Positions 1 to 4,847 of a DNA stretch of 6,952 bases are shown here, in pieces. This stretch comes from Clostridiaceae bacterium. GTDB lineage: Bacteria; Bacillota; Clostridia; Oscillospirales; Acutalibacteraceae. The stretch spans positions 1-6,952 of the forward strand of contig CAJGCQ010000064.1 of the NCBI GenBank assembly GCA_904501875.1, given 5' to 3'. Each line of letters begins with the position of its first letter. Position 1 is the first letter of the stretch. The position numbers and the translations under genes are program-made. Under the pieces are notes generated by a model. It did not search any database. It was not told where the DNA came from and saw only the letters and a list, made by a program, of their open reading frames with translations.

Positions 1-92
1 ATAATGATTATCAAAAACAGCCACGAAAACAGGATCAATCCCACAAGGGATATTATAATATCTATGCATCTTTTAAAAAACTTTTTATACAT
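1..92 (-). CDS. Sugar transferase N-terminus, partial (runs off left edge)
   Basis: The first 30 codons read on the minus strand from an ATG at 92-90. They begin MYKKFFKRCIDIIISLVGLI and continue into a long hydrophobic stretch. This basic start, an aromatic KRxxD motif and a single membrane segment is the usual N-terminus of bacterial sugar transferases (PglC/WcaJ type). These load a sugar-1-phosphate onto undecaprenyl phosphate at the inner membrane to start exopolysaccharide, capsule or glycan synthesis. The catalytic domain lies outside the window, so the substrate cannot be judged. A weak AGAAG ribosome binding site sits about 9 nt before the ATG, and a good promoter lies at 162-190. The gene is probably the first of an envelope polysaccharide cluster to the left (inference). 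The family call rests only on N-terminal pattern, but that pattern is characteristic. Confidence 0.72.
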   Translation of the reverse strand, partial: MYKKFFKRCIDIIISLVGLILFSWLFLIII

Positions 93-161
93 AATAGCTC
101 GCTTCTTAAATGTATTTGTGAAATCAAAACTGTTATACCCTTATAATAATCACATACAAAA

Positions 162-190
162 ATTTTACCACAAAAACTATATAAAGTCAA
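162..190 (-). promoter_or_regulatory. Sigma-A promoter for the sugar transferase
   Basis: Minus strand -35 TTGACT (190-185), 17-nt spacer, -10 TAAAAT (167-162). Predicted start near 155 gives a leader of about 60 nt before the sugar transferase ATG. The leader contains no obvious hairpin. The promoter lies downstream of the terminator at 254-295, so the sugar transferase looks like its own transcription unit. Confidence 0.65.
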
Positions 191-253
191 CTAAAAAGCC
201 ATTTATACAGCTTAAAATTAATAGCAAAATCCACAATGATAAGAAAATACTAA

Positions 254-295
254 AAAGCCGAGGTATACCTCTTTATAAAGATATACCTCGGCTTT
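254..295 (-). terminator. Rho-independent terminator, near-symmetric
   Basis: Perfect 14-bp inverted repeat: AAAGCCGAGGTATA at 254-267 pairs with TATACCTCGGCTTT at 282-295, with a 14-nt loop. On the minus strand it is followed by TTAGTATTTTCTT. On the plus strand only a weak T-rich tail follows. It lies about 40 bp downstream of the phage-like pseudogene stop, so it is probably that gene's surviving terminator. It also insulates the sugar transferase promoter. Confidence 0.8.
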
Positions 296-333
296 ATAAA
301 ATTTTGCGATTTTTCTGAAATGTAGGGCGGTTT

Positions 334-944
334 CTATTGGATTAACTCAGCGATTTTGTTATCTATATACTTTTTTGTGTCGGCATTGTATTCGCAGCAA
401 ATTAGCACGACATCTCCCTTTTCACCTTTTAGACCCGCTAATTGCTCGGTTGTAAAATCTTCATAGGTAAAGGGATCTCCCTTTTCGTCTTTTTCTCCGT
501 AAAAGCTCCGTTATCAGCCTCTTCCCGAACAGAGCGGGCCATCTTCTTTGTCTCGTTTGCGAGGTTTATAAGCTGTTCGTATACTAAGGGTGTAGGAGTT
601 TTGAGGAAATCTCCCTTGGTATATCAGCTTTCGGTAACCTTAATAATTGCCTCGGCAGATGTCGCCCTTGAATCCCCCGAAACACCGAAAACAGAAACCG
701 TAAACTGCGGCGCTTTTATAACTTCATGGGGAACAAAGCATTCTTCCTTGCCTGTACACATAGTCTCATCCGCATTAAGCAATACATTAACGGTAATTTC
801 GCCGTTTGTAAATACTGCTTTTTTCACATATTCCTTCCAACTCTCAGGAAAATTAAAATGGATTTTTTCATTTCTGGCACTATCGCTTACAGTTGTACCG
901 TATGCATTAATTTGACCGTTATTAAGTATATCTACATTTATCAA
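334..944 (-). pseudogene. Decayed phage tail-fibre / baseplate-like protein gene
   Basis: The minus strand reads from a TTG at 944, 7 nt after a strong GGAGG ribosome binding site, for 106 codons to a TGA at 626-624. The same frame continues past the TGA with sensible protein (PTPLVYEQLINLANETKK, SVREEADNGAF). Near 498-503 the reading must shift by one base (a single deletion fits), after which it gives EKGDPFTYEDFTTEQLAGL, then GLKGEKGD, and ends in KKYIDNKIAELIQ with TAG at 336-334. The N-terminal beta-rich domain (FPESWKEYVKKAVF, VPHEVIKAPQFTVSVFG), the PTP linker and the collagen-like GEKGD repeats are the usual layout of a tail-fibre or BppU-like protein of clostridial prophages. I read it as one gene of about 203 codons killed by a Gly-to-stop change and a frameshift. 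The collagen stretch is very short, so an internal deletion is also likely. No other phage gene is visible. Confidence 0.78.
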
Positions 945-1117
945 AACAATTCCTCCATATTAATCGTATATCAAAGCAAGCGCTTTTAACCCTCCTTTTG
1001 CGCTTATTTTTGATTTGATACCGTTAATAGAAAGAATTATTTTTATAATTTGTAAACCTTTAAAACAGAAAAAAAGTAAAAAACATTCACTTGACAAAAA
1101 TACTGAATAATAATATG
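945..1117. other. Intergenic gap, no gene seen
   Basis: AT-rich DNA between the phage-like relic and the tRNA terminator. On the minus strand an extra AGGAGGG stretch near 990 precedes the relic, flanked by AAGCGC and GCGCTT, which could form a 6-bp stem. It may be the remains of the end of an upstream phage gene. A plus-strand TTGACA at 1091-1096 with TATGAA 17 nt later would start RNA inside the next terminator, so I do not count it as a promoter. Confidence 0.4.
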
Positions 1118-1151
1118 AAAAAGTCGCTCGATTTATATCAAGCGACTTTTT
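1118..1151 (-). terminator. Terminator of the tRNA-Ser pair
   Basis: Perfect 11-bp inverted repeat: AAAAAGTCGCT at 1118-1128 pairs with AGCGACTTTTT at 1141-1151, with a 12-nt loop. On the minus strand it starts 4 nt after the CCA of tRNA-Ser(GCT) and ends in CTTTTTCATATT. It closes the two-tRNA transcript. Confidence 0.85.
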
Positions 1152-1155
1152 CGTT

Positions 1156-1249
1156 TGGCGGAGTAGGAGAGACTTGAACTCTCGCGCCGGAGTTTACCCG
1201 ACCTACGCCCTTAGCAGGGGCGCCTCGTCACCAACTTGAGTACTACTCC
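1156..1249 (-). tRNA. tRNA-Ser(GCT)
   Basis: A 94-nt class II tRNA including an encoded CCA at 1158-1156. The acceptor stem is GGAGTAG/CTACTCC with discriminator G. The anticodon loop CTGCTAA inside CGCCC/GGGCG gives anticodon GCT (AGY serine codons). A long variable arm and the T arm GAGAG-TTCAAGT-CTCTC are present, as expected for serine. It is the second gene of a two-tRNA transcript, 30 bp after tRNA-Ser(TGA). Its 3' end faces the phage-like pseudogene, so it is a candidate integration site. Confidence 0.96.
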
Positions 1250-1279
1250 AAATTGCTGTGCGTTGTAAAAATATTTAAG

Positions 1280-1367
1280 TGGCGGAGAGGATGGGATTCG
1301 AACCCATGTGCCTTTTGGGCAAACGGTTTTCAAGACCGCCTCGTTATGACCGCTTCGATACCTCTCC
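1280..1367 (-). tRNA. tRNA-Ser(TGA)
   Basis: An 88-nt class II tRNA including an encoded CCA at 1282-1280. The acceptor stem is GGAGAGG/CCTCTCC with discriminator G. The anticodon loop CTTGAAA inside GCGGT/ACCGT gives anticodon TGA (UCN serine codons). The variable arm TGCCC-AAAA-GGCAC and T arm ATGGG-TTCGAAT-CCCAT are well formed. It is the first gene after the promoter at 1384-1412. Confidence 0.96.
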
Positions 1368-1383
1368 GTATTGAGACCTGATT

Positions 1384-1412
1384 ATTTTATCATAAAAAAT
1401 TAAGAATGTCAA
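1384..1412 (-). promoter_or_regulatory. Strong promoter of the tRNA-Ser pair
   Basis: Minus strand -35 TTGACA (1412-1407), exact 17-nt spacer, -10 TAAAAT (1389-1384). Predicted start near 1376, only about 9 nt before the mature 5' end of tRNA-Ser(TGA). It is divergent from the tRNA-Thr promoter about 50 bp away. Confidence 0.82.
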
Positions 1413-1460
1413 CAGAAAGATACGATATTTTCAAAAATTAAAAAAAAGCAGAAAAATTGC

Positions 1461-1489
1461 TTGACTTTAGCTTAAATTTATCATATAAT
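1461..1489 (+). promoter_or_regulatory. Strong promoter of tRNA-Thr
   Basis: Plus strand -35 TTGACT (1461-1466), exact 17-nt spacer, -10 TATAAT (1484-1489). Predicted start near 1496, about 14 nt before the tRNA. Near-consensus, as is usual for stable RNA genes. Confidence 0.85.
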
Positions 1490-1509
1490 ATCAAAGTCGC
1501 ATAAATTAT

Positions 1510-1585
<76 letters not shown>

Positions 1586-1618
1586 AAAATCCCGTTCACA
1601 TAAGTGAGCGGGATTTTT
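1586..1618 (+). terminator. Terminator of tRNA-Thr
   Basis: The arm AAAATCCCGTTCAC (1586-1599) pairs with GTGAGCGGGATTTT (1604-1617), with a 4-nt loop ATAA and one G-T pair. The T-rich 3' arm and following ACTTTTTAC give the T tract. It starts directly after the CCA. Confidence 0.88.
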
Positions 1619-1703
1619 ACTTTTTACTTCTTAATTCTTACCTTTTCACTCTTACCTCAACCAAAATTTTTTACGGGATTTTTGGGAAGTAATAAGTAAA
1701 AAG
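1614..1703. repeat. Degenerate 7-nt tandem repeats with inverted copy
   Basis: Read on the minus strand, 1655-1614 is six consecutive 7-mers: GTAAGAG, TGAAAAG, GTAAGAA, TTAAGAA, GTAAAAA, GTAAAAA. Two more in the opposite orientation, GTAATAA and GTAAAAA, lie on the plus strand at 1689-1702. As a result 1620-1633 and 1690-1703 are inverted repeats with one mismatch. The 10-mer CGGGATTTTT at 1609-1618, part of the tRNA-Thr terminator, recurs at 1674-1683. This looks like a non-coding repeat element grown from or next to the terminator. The rest of 1619-1782 holds no convincing gene. Confidence 0.6.
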
Positions 1704-1782
1704 AAACATTGCAGCAATTTCTATAGTTTGTGCGGCGATTTTGGCAGCTTTATTAAATATTCTCTTCGTTTGGAAACTGCTA

Positions 1783-2535
1783 TTAGCCTAATAAGACATC
1801 AGTAACTAACATAATACAAAAGCCCATAAGCAGAGCGTAGGTTGCTCCCCTTTCGCTTCCGTGAGCGTGGGTTTCGGGAATCATTTCATCGCTGATGACA
1901 TAAAGCATAGTGCCGCCGGCAAAAGCAAGTACAAAGGGCAAAACCACCGCCGAAATGCTGACTGCAAAGTAACCGAGCAGTGTACCAACCACCTCAACAA
2001 GCCCCGTTATCATTGCAAGAATAAAGGTTCTGCAAGGAGAAATACCTGCGGCGAGCATCGGGGCTATAATTACCATTCCCTCGGGAATATTTTGTAGCGC
2101 AATACCGCCTGCAATAATAAGAGCCTGTGAATTATCGCCCGAACCGAAGCCTACTCCTGCCGCAATTCCTTCAGGCAAATTGTGAATGGCTATTGCCATA
2201 ACAAATAATAACACCTTGCTAAGCTTTGCATTGTTATGAGTCTCGGTCTCAACTCCCGCCAATTTATGTAGATGAGGCACCAGTTTATCGATTAAATTCA
2301 AGCATATCGCACCGCAAAAAATACCTGCGACAGTAATTAGAATCCCATATTTCCCGCCATAATCAAGTGACGGAATTATAAGACCCAATACTGCGGCGGC
2401 AAGCATAACCCCTGCGGCAAAGGATAAAACAATATCCGAAAATTTATGAGATATATTCTTAAATCCAAAGCCCACAAGGGCACCGATAATAGTAGCACCG
2501 CCAACACCGAGTGCAGTTAATAAAACAAGTTCCAT
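1783..2535 (-). CDS. ZIP family metal transporter (ZupT-like)
   Basis: A 250-residue inner-membrane protein with about eight hydrophobic segments, the usual size and topology of bacterial ZIP transporters. These carry divalent metals, mostly Zn2+ and also Fe2+ or Mn2+, into the cytoplasm. The two signature metal-site motifs are intact: HNLPEG at 118-123 in the fourth membrane helix and QNIPEG at 148-153 in the fifth. A His-containing loop (HLHKLAGVETETH, 88-100) precedes them, and DEMIPETHAH (216-225) lies before the last helix. ATG start at 2535 with a GAGG site 7 nt upstream. It begins 35 bp after the aldo/keto reductase stop with no terminator between, so the two are probably co-transcribed; no metal-regulator site is evident. 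No clear terminator follows the stop. The exact metal cannot be told from sequence. Confidence 0.92.
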   Translation of the reverse strand: MELVLLTALGVGGATIIGALVGFGFKNISHKFSDIVLSFAAGVMLAAAVLGLIIPSLDYGGKYGILITVAGIFCGAICLNLIDKLVPHLHKLAGVETETHNNAKLSKVLLFVMAIAIHNLPEGIAAGVGFGSGDNSQALIIAGGIALQNIPEGMVIIAPMLAAGISPCRTFILAMITGLVEVVGTLLGYFAVSISAVVLPFVLAFAGGTMLYVISDEMIPETHAHGSERGATYALLMGFCIMLVTDVLLG

Positions 2536-2570
2536 ATTTATACCTCAAGCTCAAAATCCGTATTTTAAAA

Positions 2571-3566
2571 CTATGATCTGATTGAATATTTATCTATTTC
2601 ATCAAGCTCGTCATTTGTAAAGGTAATATTTTCGGTTGCCTTTATATTAACAAGTATCTGCTCCGGCTTAGAGGCACCGATAAGCACTGAGGTGACTACA
2701 CCGTCTCTAAGCACCCAAGATAGCGCCATTTCGGCCAAAGTCTGTCCCCTGTTTTTTGCGATTTCGTGAAGCCCTTGTATTTGAGCAAGCCTTTCCTCGG
2801 TAATGGCGCCCTCATTTAAAAATCTGCCGTCGGTTTTAATTCGACTGTCCTCGGGAATACCGTCTAAATAACGATCGGTCAGCATACCCTGTGCCAAGGG
2901 ACTAAAGGCAATAATTCCTTTATTAAGCTTTTGGGCGGTAGCTTTAAGTCCGTTTTGCTCTATCGTGCGGTCAAATATAGAATAACAGTTTTGGTTGATA
3001 ATAAAGGGACAATGAAGCTCATTTAGAATTGCAGTAGCTTTTTCAAGCCTTGCACCGTCATAGTTTGAAAGACCGACATAAAGCGCCTTTCCGCTTTTAA
3101 CCGCCTGTGCGAGTGCCCCCATAGTCTCCTCAAGGGGTGTTTCGGGATCGGGGCGGTGGTGGTAGAAAATATCCACATAATCAAGCCCCATTCTTTTTAG
3201 GCTTGCGTCAAGGCTTGCAAGTAGATACTTACGGCTGCCCCAATCACCGTAGGGGCCCTCCCACATTGTATAACCCGCCTTTGTGCTGATAATAAGCTCG
3301 TCACGGTAGGCAGAAAGCTCCTCTCGCATAATTTTCCCCAAATTTTTCTCTGCGCTGCCGGGCATTGGCCCGTAATTGTTTGCAAGGTCGAAATGTGTTA
3401 TTCCGCACGAAAAGGCGGTAAAGCACATTTCTTTCATATTATCGTATTTTGCAGTGTCGCCGAAATTATGCCAAAATCCGAGGGATACGGCAGGAAGCTT
3501 AATTCCGCTTGCACCGCATCGGTTATAGGTCATAGTGTCATATCTCTTTTCATTAGCCTTATACAT
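2571..3566 (-). CDS. Aldo/keto reductase, YghZ/GpR type
   Basis: A 331-residue cytoplasmic NADPH-dependent oxidoreductase with the AKR TIM-barrel fold. It resembles E. coli YghZ (L-glyceraldehyde 3-phosphate reductase, AKR14) almost throughout: SLGFWHNFGD near the start, GITHFDLANNYGP (55-67), ELIISTKAGYTMW, GSRKYLLASLDASLKRMGL, SPLAQGMLTDRYL and TSVLIGASKPEQ near the end. The catalytic tetrad is complete: D60, Y65, K96 and H137. YghZ-like enzymes reduce aldehydes such as L-glyceraldehyde 3-phosphate and methylglyoxal; the substrate here is inferred. The ATG at 3566 is chosen because AAGGAG sits 8 nt before it. A GTG three codons earlier (3575) overlaps that site and is unlikely. It is the promoter-proximal partner of the ZIP gene. 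I see no confident promoter in the 170 bp upstream. Confidence 0.93.
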   Translation of the reverse strand: MYKANEKRYDTMTYNRCGASGIKLPAVSLGFWHNFGDTAKYDNMKEMCFTAFSCGITHFDLANNYGPMPGSAEKNLGKIMREELSAYRDELIISTKAGYTMWEGPYGDWGSRKYLLASLDASLKRMGLDYVDIFYHHRPDPETPLEETMGALAQAVKSGKALYVGLSNYDGARLEKATAILNELHCPFIINQNCYSIFDRTIEQNGLKATAQKLNKGIIAFSPLAQGMLTDRYLDGIPEDSRIKTDGRFLNEGAITEERLAQIQGLHEIAKNRGQTLAEMALSWVLRDGVVTSVLIGASKPEQILVNIKATENITFTNDELDEIDKYSIRS

Positions 3567-3637
3567 AGCGTTCACTCCTTATATGTGCAATAATAAAATA
3601 TTTAACAATTCAGGTATTTTTTAACTTTTAACATAGG

Positions 3638-3738
3638 TTTACATAAAAAAGTGGATAACTCGGTGGAAAAGTCTATTAACTCTCAATTTTTAAAGAAAAA
3701 ACTTATCCACCGGCAACCTATTTCGGTGTTTATGTAAA
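3638..3738. repeat. Nested inverted repeats with DnaA-box-like cores
   Basis: TTTACATAAA (3638-3647) and TTTATGTAAA (3729-3738) form a perfect 10-bp outer inverted repeat. Inside, GTGGATAA (3651-3658) and TTATCCAC (3703-3710) form an 8-bp repeat, and CGGTGGA (3661-3667) can pair with TCCACCG (3706-3712). TTATCCAC is the core of the DnaA box TTATCCACA, but both copies lack the last A. In the minus direction the GTGGATAA/TTATCCAC pair is followed by TTTTTTATG, so it might terminate the upstream gene's transcript despite its long loop. The outer repeat ends exactly at that gene's stop codon. Confidence 0.5.
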
Positions 3739-4428
3739 TTAATCTTTGTAACTTCTGCCGTTTAAAAATGCAACAGTTTTTTCTACGGCATCACGGCTGT
3801 CTCCCCAATCGACATTTTCTCGGCTCCTGTAATCGTACATTGTGCAGTATTTTGACAAATCCGCATACAGCTTATTTGAATATTCAGCGGTTATGCGGTT
3901 TAAATTATCGGAAAATTCCCTGGCGTGTGAATGCATATTCTTTTTTGTGGCTCCGCTTAAAAGCCTCTCATAATGTGGAAGACAAAAAGCTGACTGATTA
4001 TTGAACATATCACGAAAATCCTTTTCATTTTCATAACAGCGGTAAACAGTATCGATAAGGCGTGACATTCCCCATTCGATTTTTGAACAGATAAAGCAGG
4101 AGTCACTCACCTTTTTGGCACCTTGCCCCTTTTTAGAGTCGGTATTAAAGAGGTTTTTCCTAAAAATCCCCTCGTTAATTTCGTCAATATGGGTTTGGAG
4201 CATAAGGGCTAATTGAAGCCTTCCCCTCCGTGACATCATTTTCTCATAGTGATGCTCACAAAAGCCAACCTTGTTTGTCTCAATCCGTACATCAGGCTCC
4301 ATCATTGCATCACCCAATATGTAATCGAGCATTCTTTCCTCTATGGTATCCCGCATACGGCAAATAGGACAGCCGTCATTTTTTTCAAAAACCTCACTTA
4401 CGGGTATAGTACAAATATCCTCTCTCAT
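3739..4428 (-). CDS. DUF6062-like protein with two Cys/His modules
   Basis: A 229-residue soluble protein of unknown function, recognised as resembling the clostridial DUF6062 family by its start (REDICTIPVSEVFE) and by MMEPDVRIETNKVGFCEHHY. No signal peptide or membrane segment. It has two copies of one layout: C20xxC23 followed by C57xxH60-Y, and C111xxC114 followed by C149xxH152-Y. This suggests an internal duplication of a helical domain with two metal sites, probably zinc (inference). The charged middle (SKKGQGAKK) is a linker. The ATG at 4428 is chosen because GGAG lies 6 nt before it; an ATG at 4440 has no ribosome binding site and lies inside that site. Its ribosome binding site is in one arm of a long inverted repeat, so translation may be controlled by the leader. 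It probably forms its own transcription unit. Confidence 0.75.
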   Translation of the reverse strand: MREDICTIPVSEVFEKNDGCPICRMRDTIEERMLDYILGDAMMEPDVRIETNKVGFCEHHYEKMMSRRGRLQLALMLQTHIDEINEGIFRKNLFNTDSKKGQGAKKVSDSCFICSKIEWGMSRLIDTVYRCYENEKDFRDMFNNQSAFCLPHYERLLSGATKKNMHSHAREFSDNLNRITAEYSNKLYADLSKYCTMYDYRSRENVDWGDSRDAVEKTVAFLNGRSYKD

Positions 4429-4430
4429 AT

Positions 4431-4503
4431 TAATCTCCATTCTGCCGCTAAAGCGTCAGCACAAATAGGTTATTAAATCTCCCATAGCGGCGAATGGAGA
4501 TTA
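4431..4503 (-). promoter_or_regulatory. Leader inverted repeat masking the ribosome binding site
   Basis: On the minus strand the leader segment TAATCTCCATTCGCCGCT (4503-4486) pairs with AGCGGCAGAATGGAGATTA (4449-4431), 18 bp with a one-base bulge and a 36-nt loop. The 3' arm contains the GGAGATTA ribosome binding site of the DUF6062-like gene, so the hairpin would block translation. Inside the loop a second copy, GGAGATT (4482-4476), could pair with the same AATCTCC (4502-4496) in a 7-bp hairpin. The two structures exclude each other: one hides the site, the other frees it. It resembles no riboswitch I can name; the trigger is unknown. Confidence 0.55.
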
Positions 4504-4522
4504 TACCGGCATATTCTGCGGT

Positions 4523-4622
4523 TGCTTTTTATTGCATAAAAGGCGAGCGGAACGCCACCCCTATATTGTTATTAGCGTGATTTTTCACGCTAATCCTCTT
4601 TGATATTATACAATAAAAAGCA
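4523..4622. repeat. 100-bp element with 12-bp terminal inverted repeats
   Basis: TGCTTTTTATTG (4523-4534) and CAATAAAAAGCA (4611-4622) are perfect inverted repeats. Between them lie a 10-bp hairpin with a 4-nt loop (ATTAGCGTGA 4571-4580, TCACGCTAAT 4585-4594) and a short GGCG/CGCC stem (4542-4555). The size and layout would suit a small non-autonomous repeat (MITE-like), but no target-site duplication is visible at the ends. The segment also carries the predicted -10 and start of the DUF6062-like transcript, so the hairpin would sit at the 5' end of that mRNA. Confidence 0.45.
4529..4588 (-). other. Possible 19-codon upstream reading frame in the leader
   Basis: A GTG at 4588, 5 nt after AGAGGA, opens 19 codons reading (M)KNHANNNIGVAFRSPFMQ to a TAA at 4531-4529. 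It would be the first open frame of the DUF6062-like mRNA, and its start lies within the 5' hairpin. No family is recognised. The predicted transcription start falls on or just inside its ribosome binding site, which weakens the case. It may be chance. Confidence 0.2.
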
Positions 4623-4633
4623 TTAAAATGCAA
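4605..4633 (-). promoter_or_regulatory. Probable promoter of the DUF6062-like gene
   Basis: Minus strand -10 TATAAT (4610-4605) is perfect; -35 TTGCAT (4633-4628) at 17 nt matches only in TTG. Predicted start near 4598 gives a structured leader of about 170 nt. A second perfect TATAAT at 4505-4500 has no good -35. If that one were used, the start near 4493 would remove the 5' arm of the masking hairpin. Confidence 0.45.
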
Positions 4634-4664
4634 TAAAATGAGTAACAGTATGGAAAAACATTAA

Positions 4665-4757
4665 TTCCCCGCCCGAGCCGATAAAAAGAAGGGATGATTT
4701 GTCGATTACTCCCGCATAACAGCCGCCAATACCAAAAAGGCCGCTATTGAAGACTAA
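4665..4757 (+). pseudogene. Possible C-terminal remnant of an unknown gene
   Basis: The plus frame from 4665 reads FPARADKKKG, a TGA at 4695-4697, then FVDYSRITAANTKKAAIED and a TAA at 4755-4757. Codons here are rich in G or C at the third position (GCC, TAC, CGC, ACC, AAG, GAC), unlike the AT-rich flanks, and a hairpin terminator follows 14 bp after the stop. This fits the tail of a dead gene. In frame upstream, ATG at 4638 runs eight codons to a TAA at 4662, with no ribosome binding site. I do not recognise the family. The minus strand is also open from 4760 to 4623, but without a start, so the direction is not certain. Confidence 0.33.
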
Positions 4758-4771
4758 AAATCAAAAAAATT

Positions 4772-4801
4772 ATACGCCGTACAAACTAATGTGCGGCGTA
4801 T
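4772..4801. terminator. Hairpin terminator, either direction
   Basis: TACGCCGTACA (4773-4783) pairs with TGTGCGGCGTA (4790-4800) with one G-T pair and a 6-nt loop, plus an A-T closing pair. On the plus strand it is followed by TTTTAAT; on the minus strand by TAATTTTTTTGATTTT. It lies just after the possible plus-strand remnant and 8 bp before the glycosylase -35. Confidence 0.7.
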
Positions 4802-4808
4802 TTTAATA

Positions 4809-4836
4809 TTGAAATATTTTATTTTTATAGTATAAT
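4809..4836 (+). promoter_or_regulatory. Promoter of the DNA glycosylase, very close to the start codon
   Basis: -35 TTGAAA (4809-4814), 16-nt spacer, -10 TATAAT (4831-4836). The start would fall near 4842-4845, that is 3 to 6 nt before the ATG at 4848. There is no ribosome binding site, so the mRNA is predicted to be leaderless or nearly so. Confidence 0.65.
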
Positions 4837-4847
4837 ATTATTCGGTG

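Noticed and set aside
49..62. Perfect 14-bp palindrome GATATTATAATATC
   Set aside because: It lies within the sugar transferase coding sequence and is AT-only at its core, so it is expected by chance in such DNA.
4..318. Plus-strand open frame of 104 codons
   Set aside because: Low-complexity Lys/Ile/Tyr-rich translation without a ribosome binding site; it runs antisense to the sugar transferase start and through the terminator at 254-295.
442..989. Two plus-strand open frames across the phage-like region
   Set aside because: Both are antisense to the minus-strand frame that shows clear tail-fibre features and a strong ribosome binding site.
1091..1119. Plus-strand TTGACA-17-TATGAA promoter-like match
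   Set aside because: Transcription would start inside the tRNA-Ser terminator hairpin and run antisense to the tRNAs, with no gene ahead.
1696..1791. Plus-strand hydrophobic frame of 31 codons (KRNIAAISIVCAAILAALL and on) ending over the ZIP stop codon
   Set aside because: It looks like a single membrane segment, but there is no ATG, GTG or TTG at its beginning and no ribosome binding site. Chance or a relic cannot be told apart.
4623..4760. Minus-strand open stretch with Gly-rich translation (GIGGCYAGVIDKSS, FIGSGGELMFF)
   Set aside because: No start codon with a ribosome binding site, and the overlapping plus-strand reading has better codon use and a terminator after its stop.
4845..4847. 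GTG as the glycosylase start
   Set aside because: Possible, but the adjacent ATG at 4848 is the stronger start codon, and neither has a ribosome binding site; the proteins differ by one residue.
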